NCBI GenBank assembly: GCA_019695575.1
Contig: JADNSB010000010.1
Coordinates: 62,001 to 126,000 of the forward strand
From: Angomonas ambiguus
Taxonomy: Eukaryota; Euglenozoa; Kinetoplastea; Trypanosomatida; Trypanosomatidae
Reading direction: 5' to 3'
DNA length: 64,000 nt
In this document: positions 39,843 through 49,486 of the stretch, one piece after another
Layout of the letters: every line of letters starts with the position of its first letter
How positions within the stretch are numbered: the first letter of the stretch is position 1
Translations under genes and position numbers: made by a program
Notes under the pieces: model-generated
Database searches by the model: none
Seen by the model: the letters and a program-made list of their open reading frames with translations, nothing else
Told to the model about the DNA's origin: nothing

Positions 39843-41015
39843 TTACAACTTGGCATCGGAGAGACGAGGGACGTGGTTAAGATCCACATTTCCGCCAGAA
39901 AGAATAACACCCACGTGCTTGTACGGTTGCAGACGTTCATCAGCGTTCTCTATCAATGCCGCCACCGCCGTCGCCGCATGGACATCCACCACCAGCTTCA
40001 ACCGCTCGTAGGAGTAACGGAATCCCTTCTTCAACTGCGTCTCATCGACGTGGAGGATGCCATCGACGTAGCTGTTGATGTACCCGGAGGCCACGGGAGA
40101 GATGGGGGAGATGATGGTGTCGGCGATCTTCTTACGCTTCACCATCTCACTGACGGTGGCGGTGTTGGGCTCATTATACCCCTCCTTCGTGCCGGCCCCT
40201 CCTGCCTTGGGGGAACCCGCTGCCAGTCCACCGCTCTTAAACGCGGTGTAGTCGGCGTCCAGCTTGTCCTTCTCCTGGTCCTTCTCTCCTCCCAGCAGAC
40301 TCTCCGGGCTCTGTGCGTAAAAGTTGCCGTGATAGACAATGTTATCATTCTTTTGCACATCGGCTCCAAAAACGGCGCAGTTGGGCTTTAACTTTTTCAC
40401 CGCCAGCGCTATCCCCGCGAGCAGCATGCCACCTCCAACGGGTACAATCACACAGTCCGCCTTGAGCTCCGTTTGATAGAGGAACTCTAACCCTAAGGTG
40501 GCGTAGCCTATAATAAGGGTGGGATCGCGGTAGGGCTTTACAATGTTACACACACGGAAGGTGTTGGTGATCTTATCCTTAGTGTAATTCAGCTCCTTGT
40601 AGAGGGATTCAATGCGCTCCTCTCTCGCCTTGGCACTGGGCTCGCACTCGTAGTAGTTCCCCTTGTAGTGTTTTATACTGCGGAGAATGTTGGGGTTAAT
40701 AGACTTGGGGACCACGACGTGCGCCTTGCCTTGGTAGAGGCTGGCGGCGAGGGAGAGGGCCGCCCCACTGTTTCCAGCGCTGTGAATAATAAAGTTATTC
40801 ACGGCGAGGTCTTCTTCTTTGAGTCGGATTACTTTATAGAGCATTCCACGGATGTGATAGGTACCGGTGCGCTGCAGGTTCTCGCACTTTAGGTAAACGC
40901 GCTGCTTGTTGGTTTTGGTGCGAAGTGAAACACTCTCAATGATGGGAGTTTTATTAATATATCCTCTAAGGCTGTTTAACGCCGCGATGATGTCGTTAAG
41001 GGTAATGTCCTCCAT
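39843..41015 (-). CDS. Serine racemase/threonine dehydratase-like fold-type-II PLP protein lacking the catalytic lysine
   Basis: The start is the ATG at 41015, 390 aa. The fold-type-II PLP pattern runs throughout: ENLQRTG at 45-51, SAGN at 79-82, a Lys-Pro-Tyr-x-Asp-Pro segment at 160-165, the phosphate-loop GGG at 194-196, and the terminal SGGNVD at 373-378. In active family members the ENLQRTGSFKxRG motif supplies the lysine that holds PLP as a Schiff base. Here it reads TYHIRGM, with His54 (codon CAC) at that position. The asparagine loop is N-S rather than the usual N-H. A Gly/Lys-rich insert occupies about 240-280. The frame is intact, so this looks like a maintained protein without normal aminotransfer or dehydratase chemistry, perhaps regulatory or structural. 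Loss of the lysine is what I see; the functional conclusion is inference. Confidence 0.93.
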   Translation of the reverse strand: MEDITLNDIIAALNSLRGYINKTPIIESVSLRTKTNKQRVYLKCENLQRTGTYHIRGMLYKVIRLKEEDLAVNNFIIHSAGNSGAALSLAASLYQGKAHVVVPKSINPNILRSIKHYKGNYYECEPSAKAREERIESLYKELNYTKDKITNTFRVCNIVKPYRDPTLIIGYATLGLEFLYQTELKADCVIVPVGGGMLLAGIALAVKKLKPNCAVFGADVQKNDNIVYHGNFYAQSPESLLGGEKDQEKDKLDADYTAFKSGGLAAGSPKAGGAGTKEGYNEPNTATVSEMVKRKKIADTIISPISPVASGYINSYVDGILHVDETQLKKGFRYSYERLKLVVDVHAATAVAALIENADERLQPYKHVGVILSGGNVDLNHVPRLSDAKL

Positions 41016-41485
41016 AGTGGGTATCGTTATTATTATAGATATATAGATATATATATATATATAGATATTGTTTGACTTTGCTTTTATTTAGTATGTTTTG
41101 TTATTGTTGTTTATTTTTTGATATGCTGAAAAAAAAAATCCGATAACACGAGGGAGGAAAGAAAGTAAAATAAGGGTGAAAATAATAAATAAGAGTTCCT
41201 TTTATTATTATTTTTATTGGTCGTTATGATTACTTCCGTTTAGCTTCCTTGATTTTGGTGGTAAATACTGTATGTGTAGAGAAAACGAGGAAAAAAAAAA
41301 GTATTAAACAAGACAAGTGTTCTATTACCAACTATGCACAATTCAGCAATCACAATACCAAAACAGAAAAAGTACCCTTTTTATTATTATGATGATGATG
41401 ATGATTCTTTTTCGTTCGACTTTTTCATTCAATATTATAATTAATTGTTTTGATTATCATTTTTTTCTTTTGTCCTCCAATAATG
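41016..41485. other. Intergenic region
   Basis: 470-bp AT-rich spacer with an (AT)n-type stretch at about 41035-41070 just upstream of the PLP-like gene and a GAT repeat near 41390-41405. No gene seen. Confidence 0.65.
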
Positions 41486-44400
41486 TTACAATTTCTGAAG
41501 CGTTTGAATTACTTTCTTTTGAGTAATCATTTTATTCACCTTTGCGATTTCCGACACTAATTCCTTTTTAAGGGCTCTCAATTTCACCAAATCTTGAAAG
41601 TGAGACGCGTTAGATTTATTATCATTGTTTAACGCCATCCCATTCAGAAAATAAAACTTGTGTGACATATCCTCAAACTTACTCGCGCTACTATTCGGGT
41701 TATTATTATTATTATTATTATTATTACCACCAGTGGGAGGAGGAAAAGAAGGATGAAGATGGCTACTAGCGTTGGAAAGGGGGTTGGGCATCATCGTCGT
41801 CGCGGAGGGGGAGGAGGAGGAAGAAGAGAGTAAATCCACGCGCTGCTGTTTGATTACGCTACTGTGCACCGGCCACCACACTCTGTCCTTTTCCTTATCG
41901 GAAGGAAACATCGCCTCCCAGTAAATATGCAGCCGCTCCGCGTGTTTCCCCATCTCCTCCGCCAGCGGAACGATATAGTGAGGATAGTAGTGAAACAGTG
42001 CCGTGTCGGAGGAAAAGAGAAGTAAGAAGGCGATGGCGTCGAACTCGGTCAAGGAGATGAAATGCTGGCTACGTCCCCCCATCAAGGTGCGGTACTCGGG
42101 TGAGCTGTACACTGTCGCTAAACCACGAGAGAGCTGAAAGGATCCATAATTGGGTACCTTTATTTTTGGTGGCTCTGAGGTCGTCTCCCGCTTCACCGAC
42201 GGACTCCGCTGCTTCTTCCTCTCTCCTGTTTCCTCCTCACCCTGATGTGGTTGCTGCTGTACGCCATCCTTAGTGGTGGAGGGGTCGGCTTGAAAGAAAA
42301 AGAAGGAAGCGGCGCCGAAAGAGGCGTGACGCTGCGCACTGAGATGGGGTACCAGCCACCCCTCCTCCCTCGCCACTGCTAGAGCACTGCTGAGGAAGGA
42401 CATACTATAATAATAATCCTTGCTCTCCATATCCCCGTACTTGTACAGCTTCTCAAAGCACGAGACACCGCCGCGGAGGGGGGGAGAGGAGAGTGAAGAA
42501 TAGTTGAACGCTTTGGTAATACGCTCCTTCTCCTCTCGTACTGCGGTGCTGTTGGGTGAAGGGTGTCCCACGCCCCGCATCGTTGAGGACGGCGGGTGTA
42601 ATAAGTGCATCACCACTTGCTGCTTTTCGTACAAAAACAATCGCAAATACCGCTCCAACTTGGCAAGGGTTTCTATTATTACCTTTCGGCTACGGTTCCC
42701 TTCTCCTTCGGGTGAAAAGGAGGAATTCTCCTCGTCCATAAACAGAGGAATCTCAATTTCCTCATACTGCTCTGTCACGACGGGCTCTGGTACTAGTAAA
42801 TAGCCATCCTTTTCATTTCCGCTATTACTGTGTCGCTGTTTCATCTCCTCCGTGGGAGGGATACAAGGGGTGGGCTTTGTGCGGTGAGAAAAGCGGAGTG
42901 TGTGGGAAAGGTTCACCACACACGCGCCACCATCACCAGGGGGCAGCGGCAACGACCTTTCGTCTTCCTGCGGCTCTGCTTTCACCGCCTCTTGTGACTT
43001 GGACTCTGTTTTCCACTTCTTCCGCGGAGGAGTATCCTTCGCTTCCTCGTCTTCGGAGACATCACTGCTGCTACTGCACCAACTGCTGTGTTCCCTTTGA
43101 CCACGGCGACGGTGACGGCACGAGGTGAGGTTAGGAGCCAAGAAAGGACTCTTGTAGAGAAACTGTCGTCCGAAGCCGTTGGTGTTGAGCTCACTGACAT
43201 TATCGTCATACCGACCCATGTTCCACAGCAGTTGGTTGTTCTGTGAGGAGGCGTGTGTAATGTCCCCCATGTGTACCGGGGCGGTATTGGTACTGGTGCT
43301 CCCCCCCTGTACGGAGGGACCCGGCTTGAGCTCTGGAGCATTCGGAAACAAACCAGTAGGCGTCGCCTCGCTGCTGGCACCAGTGGGGCTAGAGACGGGC
43401 GACTGGGAAGGAGGGACACGGCCGCCACTGCCGGTGGGAGGGGGGACCCCAATCGTCGACGGAGAGGCGTAGCGGCGGAACACCTCTTGTGCGGCGTGTG
43501 GGGTACCGCGACTGAACCCGGTGCGGAACTTTAGGATCTGCTCCGGAAATAGATTTGACATATAATCCCAGGAAGACGTGGAGGAATGCGGAGGGCGGAA
43601 GGTTCCTTTCAAATGCACTTGAATACGAACCGCAAACTCCCCCCATCCCTTCTCGGTCACCTCAAAGGGGGCGGAAGTGACGACACGGACGGGATTGACA
43701 AAACTTTTATCCAGTTCAAACACCACCTTCTCAATACACTGACTCACGTAATCCTCCGTAGCCTCGCCCGACCGGCCGCCGTAGTACCCGTTGAATAACC
43801 CTCGTACATACACAGTCCACTGATGGCTGTGGTAGGCGTCCTCGCGGTTGACGTACTCGACACAGCTCCCCACGACGAGGGGAAGCACGAGTGACTTTTT
43901 ACGCCCCGTGAACAGTGGAGATGGAGACTGTAGCAGAGAAGGGTCGTACAGCGTAAAGAACGGGTTAAACAGAAAGCTCTCTGGGGAGGAGAATAAGAAA
44001 GAAGAAGTGGAGCCGCTCGGTGGGACTGTTTTCGACTCCTCCACCCCCTCCGGAAGCCGAGCGGCTCTCTTTATAAACTCGGTGTAGTCGTGCACTAACG
44101 TATGAAAGACTTTTTCTGTGCTATCTTGCTTCTGCATTTTCTTTAACGCCTCCAACTTTGGCGTAACATAGTGACTAAAGTAAAAATCGTTGAGGTAGTC
44201 TCTTCGATTTCCGTCCTGGTTCAACACAGGTGGTGCGGTTCCTTGCGAGAGGTACTCCATCCTCCCCACCCCTTTACTTCCCTCCAGGTCCACGAACTCG
44301 TTCATAAAATAGGTGATCCGCTTTCTAAACCAATTATCATCCACTTCTTTACGGTTCTGTTCGTAGAATTGCGTTCGGCGATTCTCTTCTTTCACAGCGT

Positions 44401-45571
44401 CTTCCGACTCCTTCGAGGTACTACGGTGGAGAGAGACGCGTCGCAGCTCACGAGACCGTCGGCGGCGAACGCCTTTCTCACTCTCCTCCTCGTCGTCGTC
44501 GTTGTCACTGCTGTCGTCCTCGAAGTCCTCCTCGGTGGCCTCTTCACTACTGCCGTCACTATCCGACGGGAACCGCAACCCTCGCCTCCCTCTTCGAGTC
44601 GAAGTGGTCGTACTGCTCGTCTCTGACGACGCCGCCGTTCCGCTCTTCTTTTTTTCCTTCCCTTTTTTTTCCGCTTTTTTATCCCGCAACGTGGGGGTGG
44701 TGACGATGGTGGTAGTGGTAGTAGAGGTGGTGGTGGCGCTCCCGGGCGGGGGGTTGATCTCTACAATGGAGGTGGACCCTGGACCAGTGCTCTCCCGCAT
44801 CACCACCGCGTGCTTCACCCCTGTCAGCAGTGGAACCGACTGAACCAGCACGGTATTCTCTGGCTTCCGATTCTTTGGGGGCCGCCCTCGCTTCCGTTTC
44901 ACTACCGGTGGAGGGAGAGCGGAGGGAAGAGGGATGTGATAGGAGGGGAGACTCGTTCCTTTACTACTGCTCTTGGAGGCAGGACTAGCACTACCCGTGA
45001 CTGCCGTAGTAGCCGTAATAGCCATAGGGCTAGAGCTGTGCACAGCACCCCCTTTCAAATGCGGTATATCCTTTTTTCGCGTATACTTCCGCTTCGGTTT
45101 CTCCACATCATCGCTGTTACGGTACAAGTAAAACTCTCCAGGGGCGGTAATAAAAGGGGTGTTGAAGCTGATCTGTCGTTCTTCCTCCGTAATAGCCGGC
45201 GGGGAGTGGCGGGTGGGGTCGCCAATGACGGGGAGGACTGGGGTGAAGGTTTTGGCGGAGATAAAGTAGTAGTGATTCACACTATCAGAGTGCAAGTGAC
45301 GGGGATTGATGTTGAATACATCATCACCACTACTACCGCTACTACTACTACTTTTTTTATGACGATGCTTACTACTGTAGTTGTCGTTGTCCTCCTCCTT
45401 ATTATTACCATTTTCTCCTGCGGCAGATTGGCTCTGTTTGCTGCTCTGATAAAGACTCTTTAGTAACAGGATGACCACCTCCTTCACAGTTCGAAACTTT
45501 TCGCTATTGAGGTTCTGTAGCACAAACGTTCGTTTCTCAAACGTGACTTTAAAATCTCTCGTCACACTCAT
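41486..45571 (-). CDS. YEATS-domain chromatin protein with AT-hook (1361 aa)
   Basis: The start is the ATG at 45571. Residues about 566-655 form a YEATS domain: VGSCVEYV, then H581-x-H583-Q-W585-TVYVRG, then EKVVFELDKSF-x-NPVRVV, SAPFEVTEKGW643GEF, and a last strand IQVHLKG. YEATS domains read acetyl- or crotonyl-lysine on histones through an aromatic cage; the GW-GEF loop here is of the GAS41/YAF9 kind. Upstream, an AT-hook (KRKRGRPPK, about 224-234) could bind the minor groove of AT-rich DNA, and a second basic patch KPKRKYTRKKD lies near 160. An acidic stretch (about 350-370) and Ser/Pro-rich linkers fill the rest. The C-terminus (from about 1310) is a predicted coiled coil, as in YAF9-type proteins that join acetyltransferase or SWR1-like complexes. 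The protein is several times longer than GAS41 (about 230 aa). It is probably nuclear. Confidence 0.93.
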   Translation of the reverse strand: MSVTRDFKVTFEKRTFVLQNLNSEKFRTVKEVVILLLKSLYQSSKQSQSAAGENGNNKEEDNDNYSSKHRHKKSSSSSGSSGDDVFNINPRHLHSDSVNHYYFISAKTFTPVLPVIGDPTRHSPPAITEEERQISFNTPFITAPGEFYLYRNSDDVEKPKRKYTRKKDIPHLKGGAVHSSSPMAITATTAVTGSASPASKSSSKGTSLPSYHIPLPSALPPPVVKRKRGRPPKNRKPENTVLVQSVPLLTGVKHAVVMRESTGPGSTSIVEINPPPGSATTTSTTTTTIVTTPTLRDKKAEKKGKEKKKSGTAASSETSSTTTSTRRGRRGLRFPSDSDGSSEEATEEDFEDDSSDNDDDEEESEKGVRRRRSRELRRVSLHRSTSKESEDAVKEENRRTQFYEQNRKEVDDNWFRKRITYFMNEFVDLEGSKGVGRMEYLSQGTAPPVLNQDGNRRDYLNDFYFSHYVTPKLEALKKMQKQDSTEKVFHTLVHDYTEFIKRAARLPEGVEESKTVPPSGSTSSFLFSSPESFLFNPFFTLYDPSLLQSPSPLFTGRKKSLVLPLVVGSCVEYVNREDAYHSHQWTVYVRGLFNGYYGGRSGEATEDYVSQCIEKVVFELDKSFVNPVRVVTSAPFEVTEKGWGEFAVRIQVHLKGTFRPPHSSTSSWDYMSNLFPEQILKFRTGFSRGTPHAAQEVFRRYASPSTIGVPPPTGSGGRVPPSQSPVSSPTGASSEATPTGLFPNAPELKPGPSVQGGSTSTNTAPVHMGDITHASSQNNQLLWNMGRYDDNVSELNTNGFGRQFLYKSPFLAPNLTSCRHRRRGQREHSSWCSSSSDVSEDEEAKDTPPRKKWKTESKSQEAVKAEPQEDERSLPLPPGDGGACVVNLSHTLRFSHRTKPTPCIPPTEEMKQRHSNSGNEKDGYLLVPEPVVTEQYEEIEIPLFMDEENSSFSPEGEGNRSRKVIIETLAKLERYLRLFLYEKQQVVMHLLHPPSSTMRGVGHPSPNSTAVREEKERITKAFNYSSLSSPPLRGGVSCFEKLYKYGDMESKDYYYSMSFLSSALAVAREEGWLVPHLSAQRHASFGAASFFFFQADPSTTKDGVQQQPHQGEEETGERKKQRSPSVKRETTSEPPKIKVPNYGSFQLSRGLATVYSSPEYRTLMGGRSQHFISLTEFDAIAFLLLFSSDTALFHYYPHYIVPLAEEMGKHAERLHIYWEAMFPSDKEKDRVWWPVHSSVIKQQRVDLLSSSSSSPSATTMMPNPLSNASSHLHPSFPPPTGGNNNNNNNNNPNSSASKFEDMSHKFYFLNGMALNNDNKSNASHFQDLVKLRALKKELVSEIAKVNKMITQKKVIQTLQKL

Positions 45572-45659
45572 TGCTAATATATTGATTAATTAATTAATTA
45601 ATACTAATAATGTAGATTATATTATTTTATATCTATAGTTATATGTATATTACTTTAAG

Positions 45660-45705
45660 CTGTTACCATGTAGTGTTTCATCAAAAAAAAAAAAGAGGTA
45701 GGTAG
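45660..45705 (-). promoter_or_regulatory. Candidate spliced-leader acceptor for the YEATS gene
   Basis: A C/T-rich stretch with a T12 run on the minus strand (about 45705-45683) is followed by an AACAG with the AG at 45661-45660. The predicted 5' UTR is about 90 nt. Assigned from the pattern only. Confidence 0.35.
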
Positions 45706-46541
45706 AAAAAAAAAATACCAAAACATTCAGTTTATAGTGAAAATGAAATAAATAAATAAAAAAGAGCTTCACACCGCACGAATAGAAAAAAAAAAATTCT
45801 CTATTTATACATACAAAAATATGTAAAAAGTGATCTTCTCCGATAACATTTTCGGGGTCGCAAGTAAGGGAAAAAAAAAGGAAGAAAAATTCTAAGCGAC
45901 ATAAAAAAAAAAAAATGATATTAGCTCAACTAAAGTATTAATAAAATTAATAAAAAAAAATTGCTCAGCATTATTGTTTGTTGTTGTTGTTTTCTTTCTT
46001 TCTTTCTTTCTTACATTTCGTTAAAAGTAATATTGTTCCGTTGATTTATCTCTGTATTTTATTTATCTCCTTTTCAATAAGATATATTGTTATTATTAAT
46101 ATAGTTTCTTCACTTTCTTTTCTTTTTTTTTTTATTTGCTACTATCGCAAACTTTGGGTTTACAGTTGTGGTTATTCTTAGGCATTCCATTCATTATGAA
46201 TCGATGACTAAACCCAAAATTTCCTTTTTTTTTAGTTTTTTTTTTTGTCTCTGTATAATTTCTTCCTATTCCTTTTGATATACTATAAATATACATGTAT
46301 ATACAGTGTGTGAGTTTATATACTAAAGTGCAGAGAAACATAAATAAATAAATAAAATAGAATAAAACTGTTTATTTGGTAAAAATCTTCATAGACTTTC
46401 TTTCATTAGGAAAGAAAAGGCTACAACAGAATTATTCTTTTTATTTTTATTTTTCACTACCGTTTTTTTTTTTTTATGATGTATTTTTTATTATTTCTGT
46501 TTTATTATTATTCCTAAAGTGGAAAGAGAAACTATGCGCAG

Positions 46542-46566
46542 ACACACACACACACACACACACACA
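46542..46566. repeat. (CA)n dinucleotide microsatellite
   Basis: About twelve CA units on the plus strand, followed by a short GA tract, in the intergenic region. Confidence 0.9.
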
Positions 46567-46988
46567 GAGAGAGTAGAAATAAAAGGGTAAACCACCACTG
46601 TAAATGAATACGAATAGTATAAGCAAAAAAAAAAAAGATGATGAAGAGGAAATGGTCAACAATATATATACACGAAATTTAAAACGAAAAAAAAAGTGAA
46701 AAGGTTAAGATTTTCAGAAAAGGAAAAAAAGAAAGAAAGAACGAAACAATAAATTAAAAAAAAATGTATTAAATTATAAATATGTAGTTAGTCAACACGG
46801 TTATTGAATTATAATCAATTCAGTCCATTACAGAACTGAAATGAGAAAGAAAATTGAAAAAAAAAAAGGAAACGAAAAAGGTGGTGAGAGAATAGGAGAA
46901 AAATTTAAAGGAAATTTTACTAATATTATTATTGTTGTTATTATTACTATTATTATTTCAACGGTCTCTCTTTATCCTATTATATCTC

Positions 46989-46989
<1 letters not shown>

Positions 46990-47040
<51 letters not shown>
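46990..47040 (-). repeat. Long intergenic (ATT)n microsatellite
   Basis: About 17 uninterrupted ATT triplets on the plus strand, in the same orientation as the poly-Asn runs inside genes, just downstream of the ankyrin reading frame. Confidence 0.9.
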
Positions 47041-47150
47041 GTTTTCTTTTTCGTTCTTTTTTTTTATATATATTTATATTTTTAAATCACTACCACTATA
47101 TTATTATTATTATTAAAAATCCTAATATTTGCATTTTGTTTTTACTGGCT

Positions 47151-48203
47151 TCAGGGTATTAACAGTCGAGCCACACTATCAAAGCCGCCGGCCTTCGCCA
47201 CCTCCGCCGGAGTCTTGCCTTGGGCGTTCTTCACGTGGACACAGTCTTGGTGAAATAAAGGGCAGTCATACCTTAACCAACGGCACACCTCTAACTGACC
47301 GGTACTAGCAGCACTGTGCAGCAGCGTGTTCCCCACCTCACTCTGAAGGGAAGAGAGATCAACGAGGGGGTACTGAATATTCTTTCCACCAGTAGCCGCA
47401 TTATTATTATTATTATTATTATCACTACTATTATTATTGTTGTTGTTGTGGTTATTATTCGAAACGTCGACAGGGGCCAGGAGGAGTTGGAGAAGGGAGA
47501 GGTGTCCATGCCAGGCCAGGAGGTGCAGGAGAGTGCGCCCTGTATTATCCCGTACTTCTGTGAACCCTTTATTCAGCAAAGGGTCCTTCTTTTTAATCAA
47601 CGTAAAGATCCCCTCCGAAACGACGGCAGCACCCGGTGGGCTGTGATGGCTCCTCCACGGTACAGGGGTGTTGTTGCCTTTGATGGCACACTCGACTAAA
47701 AAGTGAACATCCCCGTACAGCTCCGACAGTTCAATGCTATTCAAAGGGGCGGAGGAGGGCGCCGGGGCGGCGGCGGCGGTCGCCGTCGTGGGTATCGTCT
47801 TGACTCGACCGCCCGCAGGTCCCTGCAGTTGATCTAACGTGATGTTGGGATTGAAGAAGAGTGGGGCGGAGGGCGCGGGGCCGTCACCGCCAGGGAGGTT
47901 CGGAGGGGGGGACACCATTTTAATATTCATGCTGACAGGGGCTGCAGGGAAGCCGGAGGCGGCCGCGGAGGGACCGCCGACGTGAGGCAGTGAGTGGGGG
48001 GTCGTACGCCGGGAGCCACAGGCGGAGAGGGGTGGGGTACGAGGCGCGACGGCCACGGGGCCCTGACCACTGCCACCGCCGCTGGACTGCACCAGCAACG
48101 GGTTCGAGGACGGCGGGGATGGTCCGCCGGCGCTGAGCTGGCCGGTGCTGTGGGGGAGCACAAAGGCAGGGGGCGCCGGCACGCTGGAGGGAGGGGTGGC
48201 CAC
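47151..48203 (-). CDS. Ankyrin-repeat part of the C2-ankyrin gene
   Basis: The frame that ends at 47151 carries about three ankyrin repeats near its C-terminus: GRTLLHLLAWHGHLSLLQLLL, GNTLLHSAASTGQLEVCRWL and GKTPAEVAKAGGFDSVARLL, with an Asn-run insert between the first and second. Ankyrin repeats mediate protein binding. The upstream part is Pro/Ser/Gly-rich linker. There is no ATG at the start of the open stretch (48203 is GTG); the first ATG is at 47930. The linker continues upstream in the same codon phase as the C2 reading frame at 49844. I therefore read it as the 3' part of one gene whose middle segment (about 48665-48250) is in another frame. If it is a separate gene, its start would be 47930. 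Confidence 0.8.
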   Translation of the reverse strand: MATPPSSVPAPPAFVLPHSTGQLSAGGPSPPSSNPLLVQSSGGGSGQGPVAVAPRTPPLSACGSRRTTPHSLPHVGGPSAAASGFPAAPVSMNIKMVSPPPNLPGGDGPAPSAPLFFNPNITLDQLQGPAGGRVKTIPTTATAAAAPAPSSAPLNSIELSELYGDVHFLVECAIKGNNTPVPWRSHHSPPGAAVVSEGIFTLIKKKDPLLNKGFTEVRDNTGRTLLHLLAWHGHLSLLQLLLAPVDVSNNNHNNNNNNSSDNNNNNNNAATGGKNIQYPLVDLSSLQSEVGNTLLHSAASTGQLEVCRWLRYDCPLFHQDCVHVKNAQGKTPAEVAKAGGFDSVARLLIP

Positions 48204-48245
48204 CGGCTGCTGGGAGGCGTAGATAGAAGGCGCTGGCTGGAGTGC

Positions 48246-48255
48246 GGGGGGGGGG
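48246..48255. repeat. G10 homopolymer at the second frame change of the C2-ankyrin gene
   Basis: Ten G on the plus strand (ten C in the mRNA sense). Reading nine instead of ten would carry the Pro-rich linker directly into the ankyrin frame, so this is the likely site of an indel or a read error. Confidence 0.8.
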
Positions 48256-48419
48256 AGGGGCGGCGACTCCGCCCTGCTGTAGCACCGTGTTACTGTGAGA
48301 GAGGTTCCCGCCCAGTCGGTCCTGTGGAAGGCTAGAGGAGAGGGGCTGACTGCTGCTCAGGCCGGTGGGGAGGAGCGGTGGATAAAGGGCGGCGGAGCTG
48401 TGCCCGGGGGAAGGGGGGT

Positions 48420-49455
48420 TCACCGGCAGGGAGGGTACGCTGGGCTGTGCGGTGCTGTTATTGGCGTAGTAGACCCCTTCGCCCTGCTGCTGTGCGCTCC
48501 CCTCGGGGAGGGGAAGGTGCAGCGCCGGCGGTGGGATGCTGTGTTGCAGCAAATTAGAGGGATTGCTCTGTGTGTTGTAGATAAAGACGGGCTGCTGGGA
48601 AGGAGACTTGGGGGGTGTGGTGCGGGAGTTATTAGCGAAACTACTGTTGAGTGGTGAACTGGCATCGCAGAAGCCGTGGTAGGGGCGGGGAGGGAGGTGT
48701 TCAAGGAGAGAGAAGGCGGCGTGAGGTTGCCTGGAAGCGGCGGCTGCGATTGGCCCTGAGCAATGGGGAAGTTATTCCCGCCGGTGGGGAGGGAAGGGGG
48801 CGGGACGGCGGAGGAGGCGTTGGTGGAGGAGAAGTTCACTGGCAGTGTAAGGGTCGGTACCCCGGACGCGGTGGCCGTCGAGGTGGGCAGGGACACAGGG
48901 GGTGGGACGTGCACCATGCCGGCCGCGGTAACATTATTATTGTTGAAAGGCGGAGGACCATCCATTGGCACCATAGGAGGGCTGCGCGTGAGGTGAGGGG
49001 AGAGGATGGTATTATTGTTCACGCTCGGTGTCGTCAGCAGCGTCGGCCCACCACTAGGGGCGGAGGGCTGTAGCAGTCCCTGGCTAGAGGATTGAGGAGG
49101 GGTCGCGACGAGCGAGCTGTTCTGCGGGGCACTCACATTATTGTTCACTGTCAGTGGAACGGGTGGGGGCGCGACGTAGGGTCGGTCGATGGAGGGAGGC
49201 AGCGCGGCGGGAGGGGTGGCCATACCAGCAGGGACGGACTCGGGGGGTGCGGCAGGGGCCTGAGAAGGCGTCATGGGCTCCACTTCATAGCTGACATACA
49301 GCACGCCACACTCCAGCGACTGGGCCCCGCCCTTCCGCTTCCCACCACTCTTGGGGGTCGCGATAAACCCTTGTTGCTGCTGCTTCTTTACCTTGGCGGC
49401 TAGCGTGGTGTTCCCGCTGGGAGTGAGAATGATCTCCTTCTCTACCGTAATCGGT

Positions 49456-49486
<31 letters not shown>

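Larger units (their letters stand above)
45572..47150. other. Long intergenic region with several simple repeats
   Basis: 1.6 kb of AT-rich spacer between the YEATS gene and the C2-ankyrin locus. It holds a (CA)n tract, a long (ATT)n tract and many homopolymer runs on both strands. No gene seen. Confidence 0.65.

Noticed and set aside
39843-41015. Annotation as an active threonine dehydratase or serine racemase
   Set aside because: The lysine needed to bind PLP covalently is a histidine in this sequence, so the activity should not be assumed from family membership.
46990-47040. CRISPR-like or satellite array
   Set aside because: Simple trinucleotide microsatellite with no spacers or conserved repeat unit beyond ATT.
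47920-48552. Separate gene in the middle frame of the C2-ankyrin locus
   Set aside because: It begins at a TTG, its upstream half matches the Pro/Ser/Gln linker of the C2 frame and its downstream half becomes out-of-frame text; better explained as the displaced middle of one gene.
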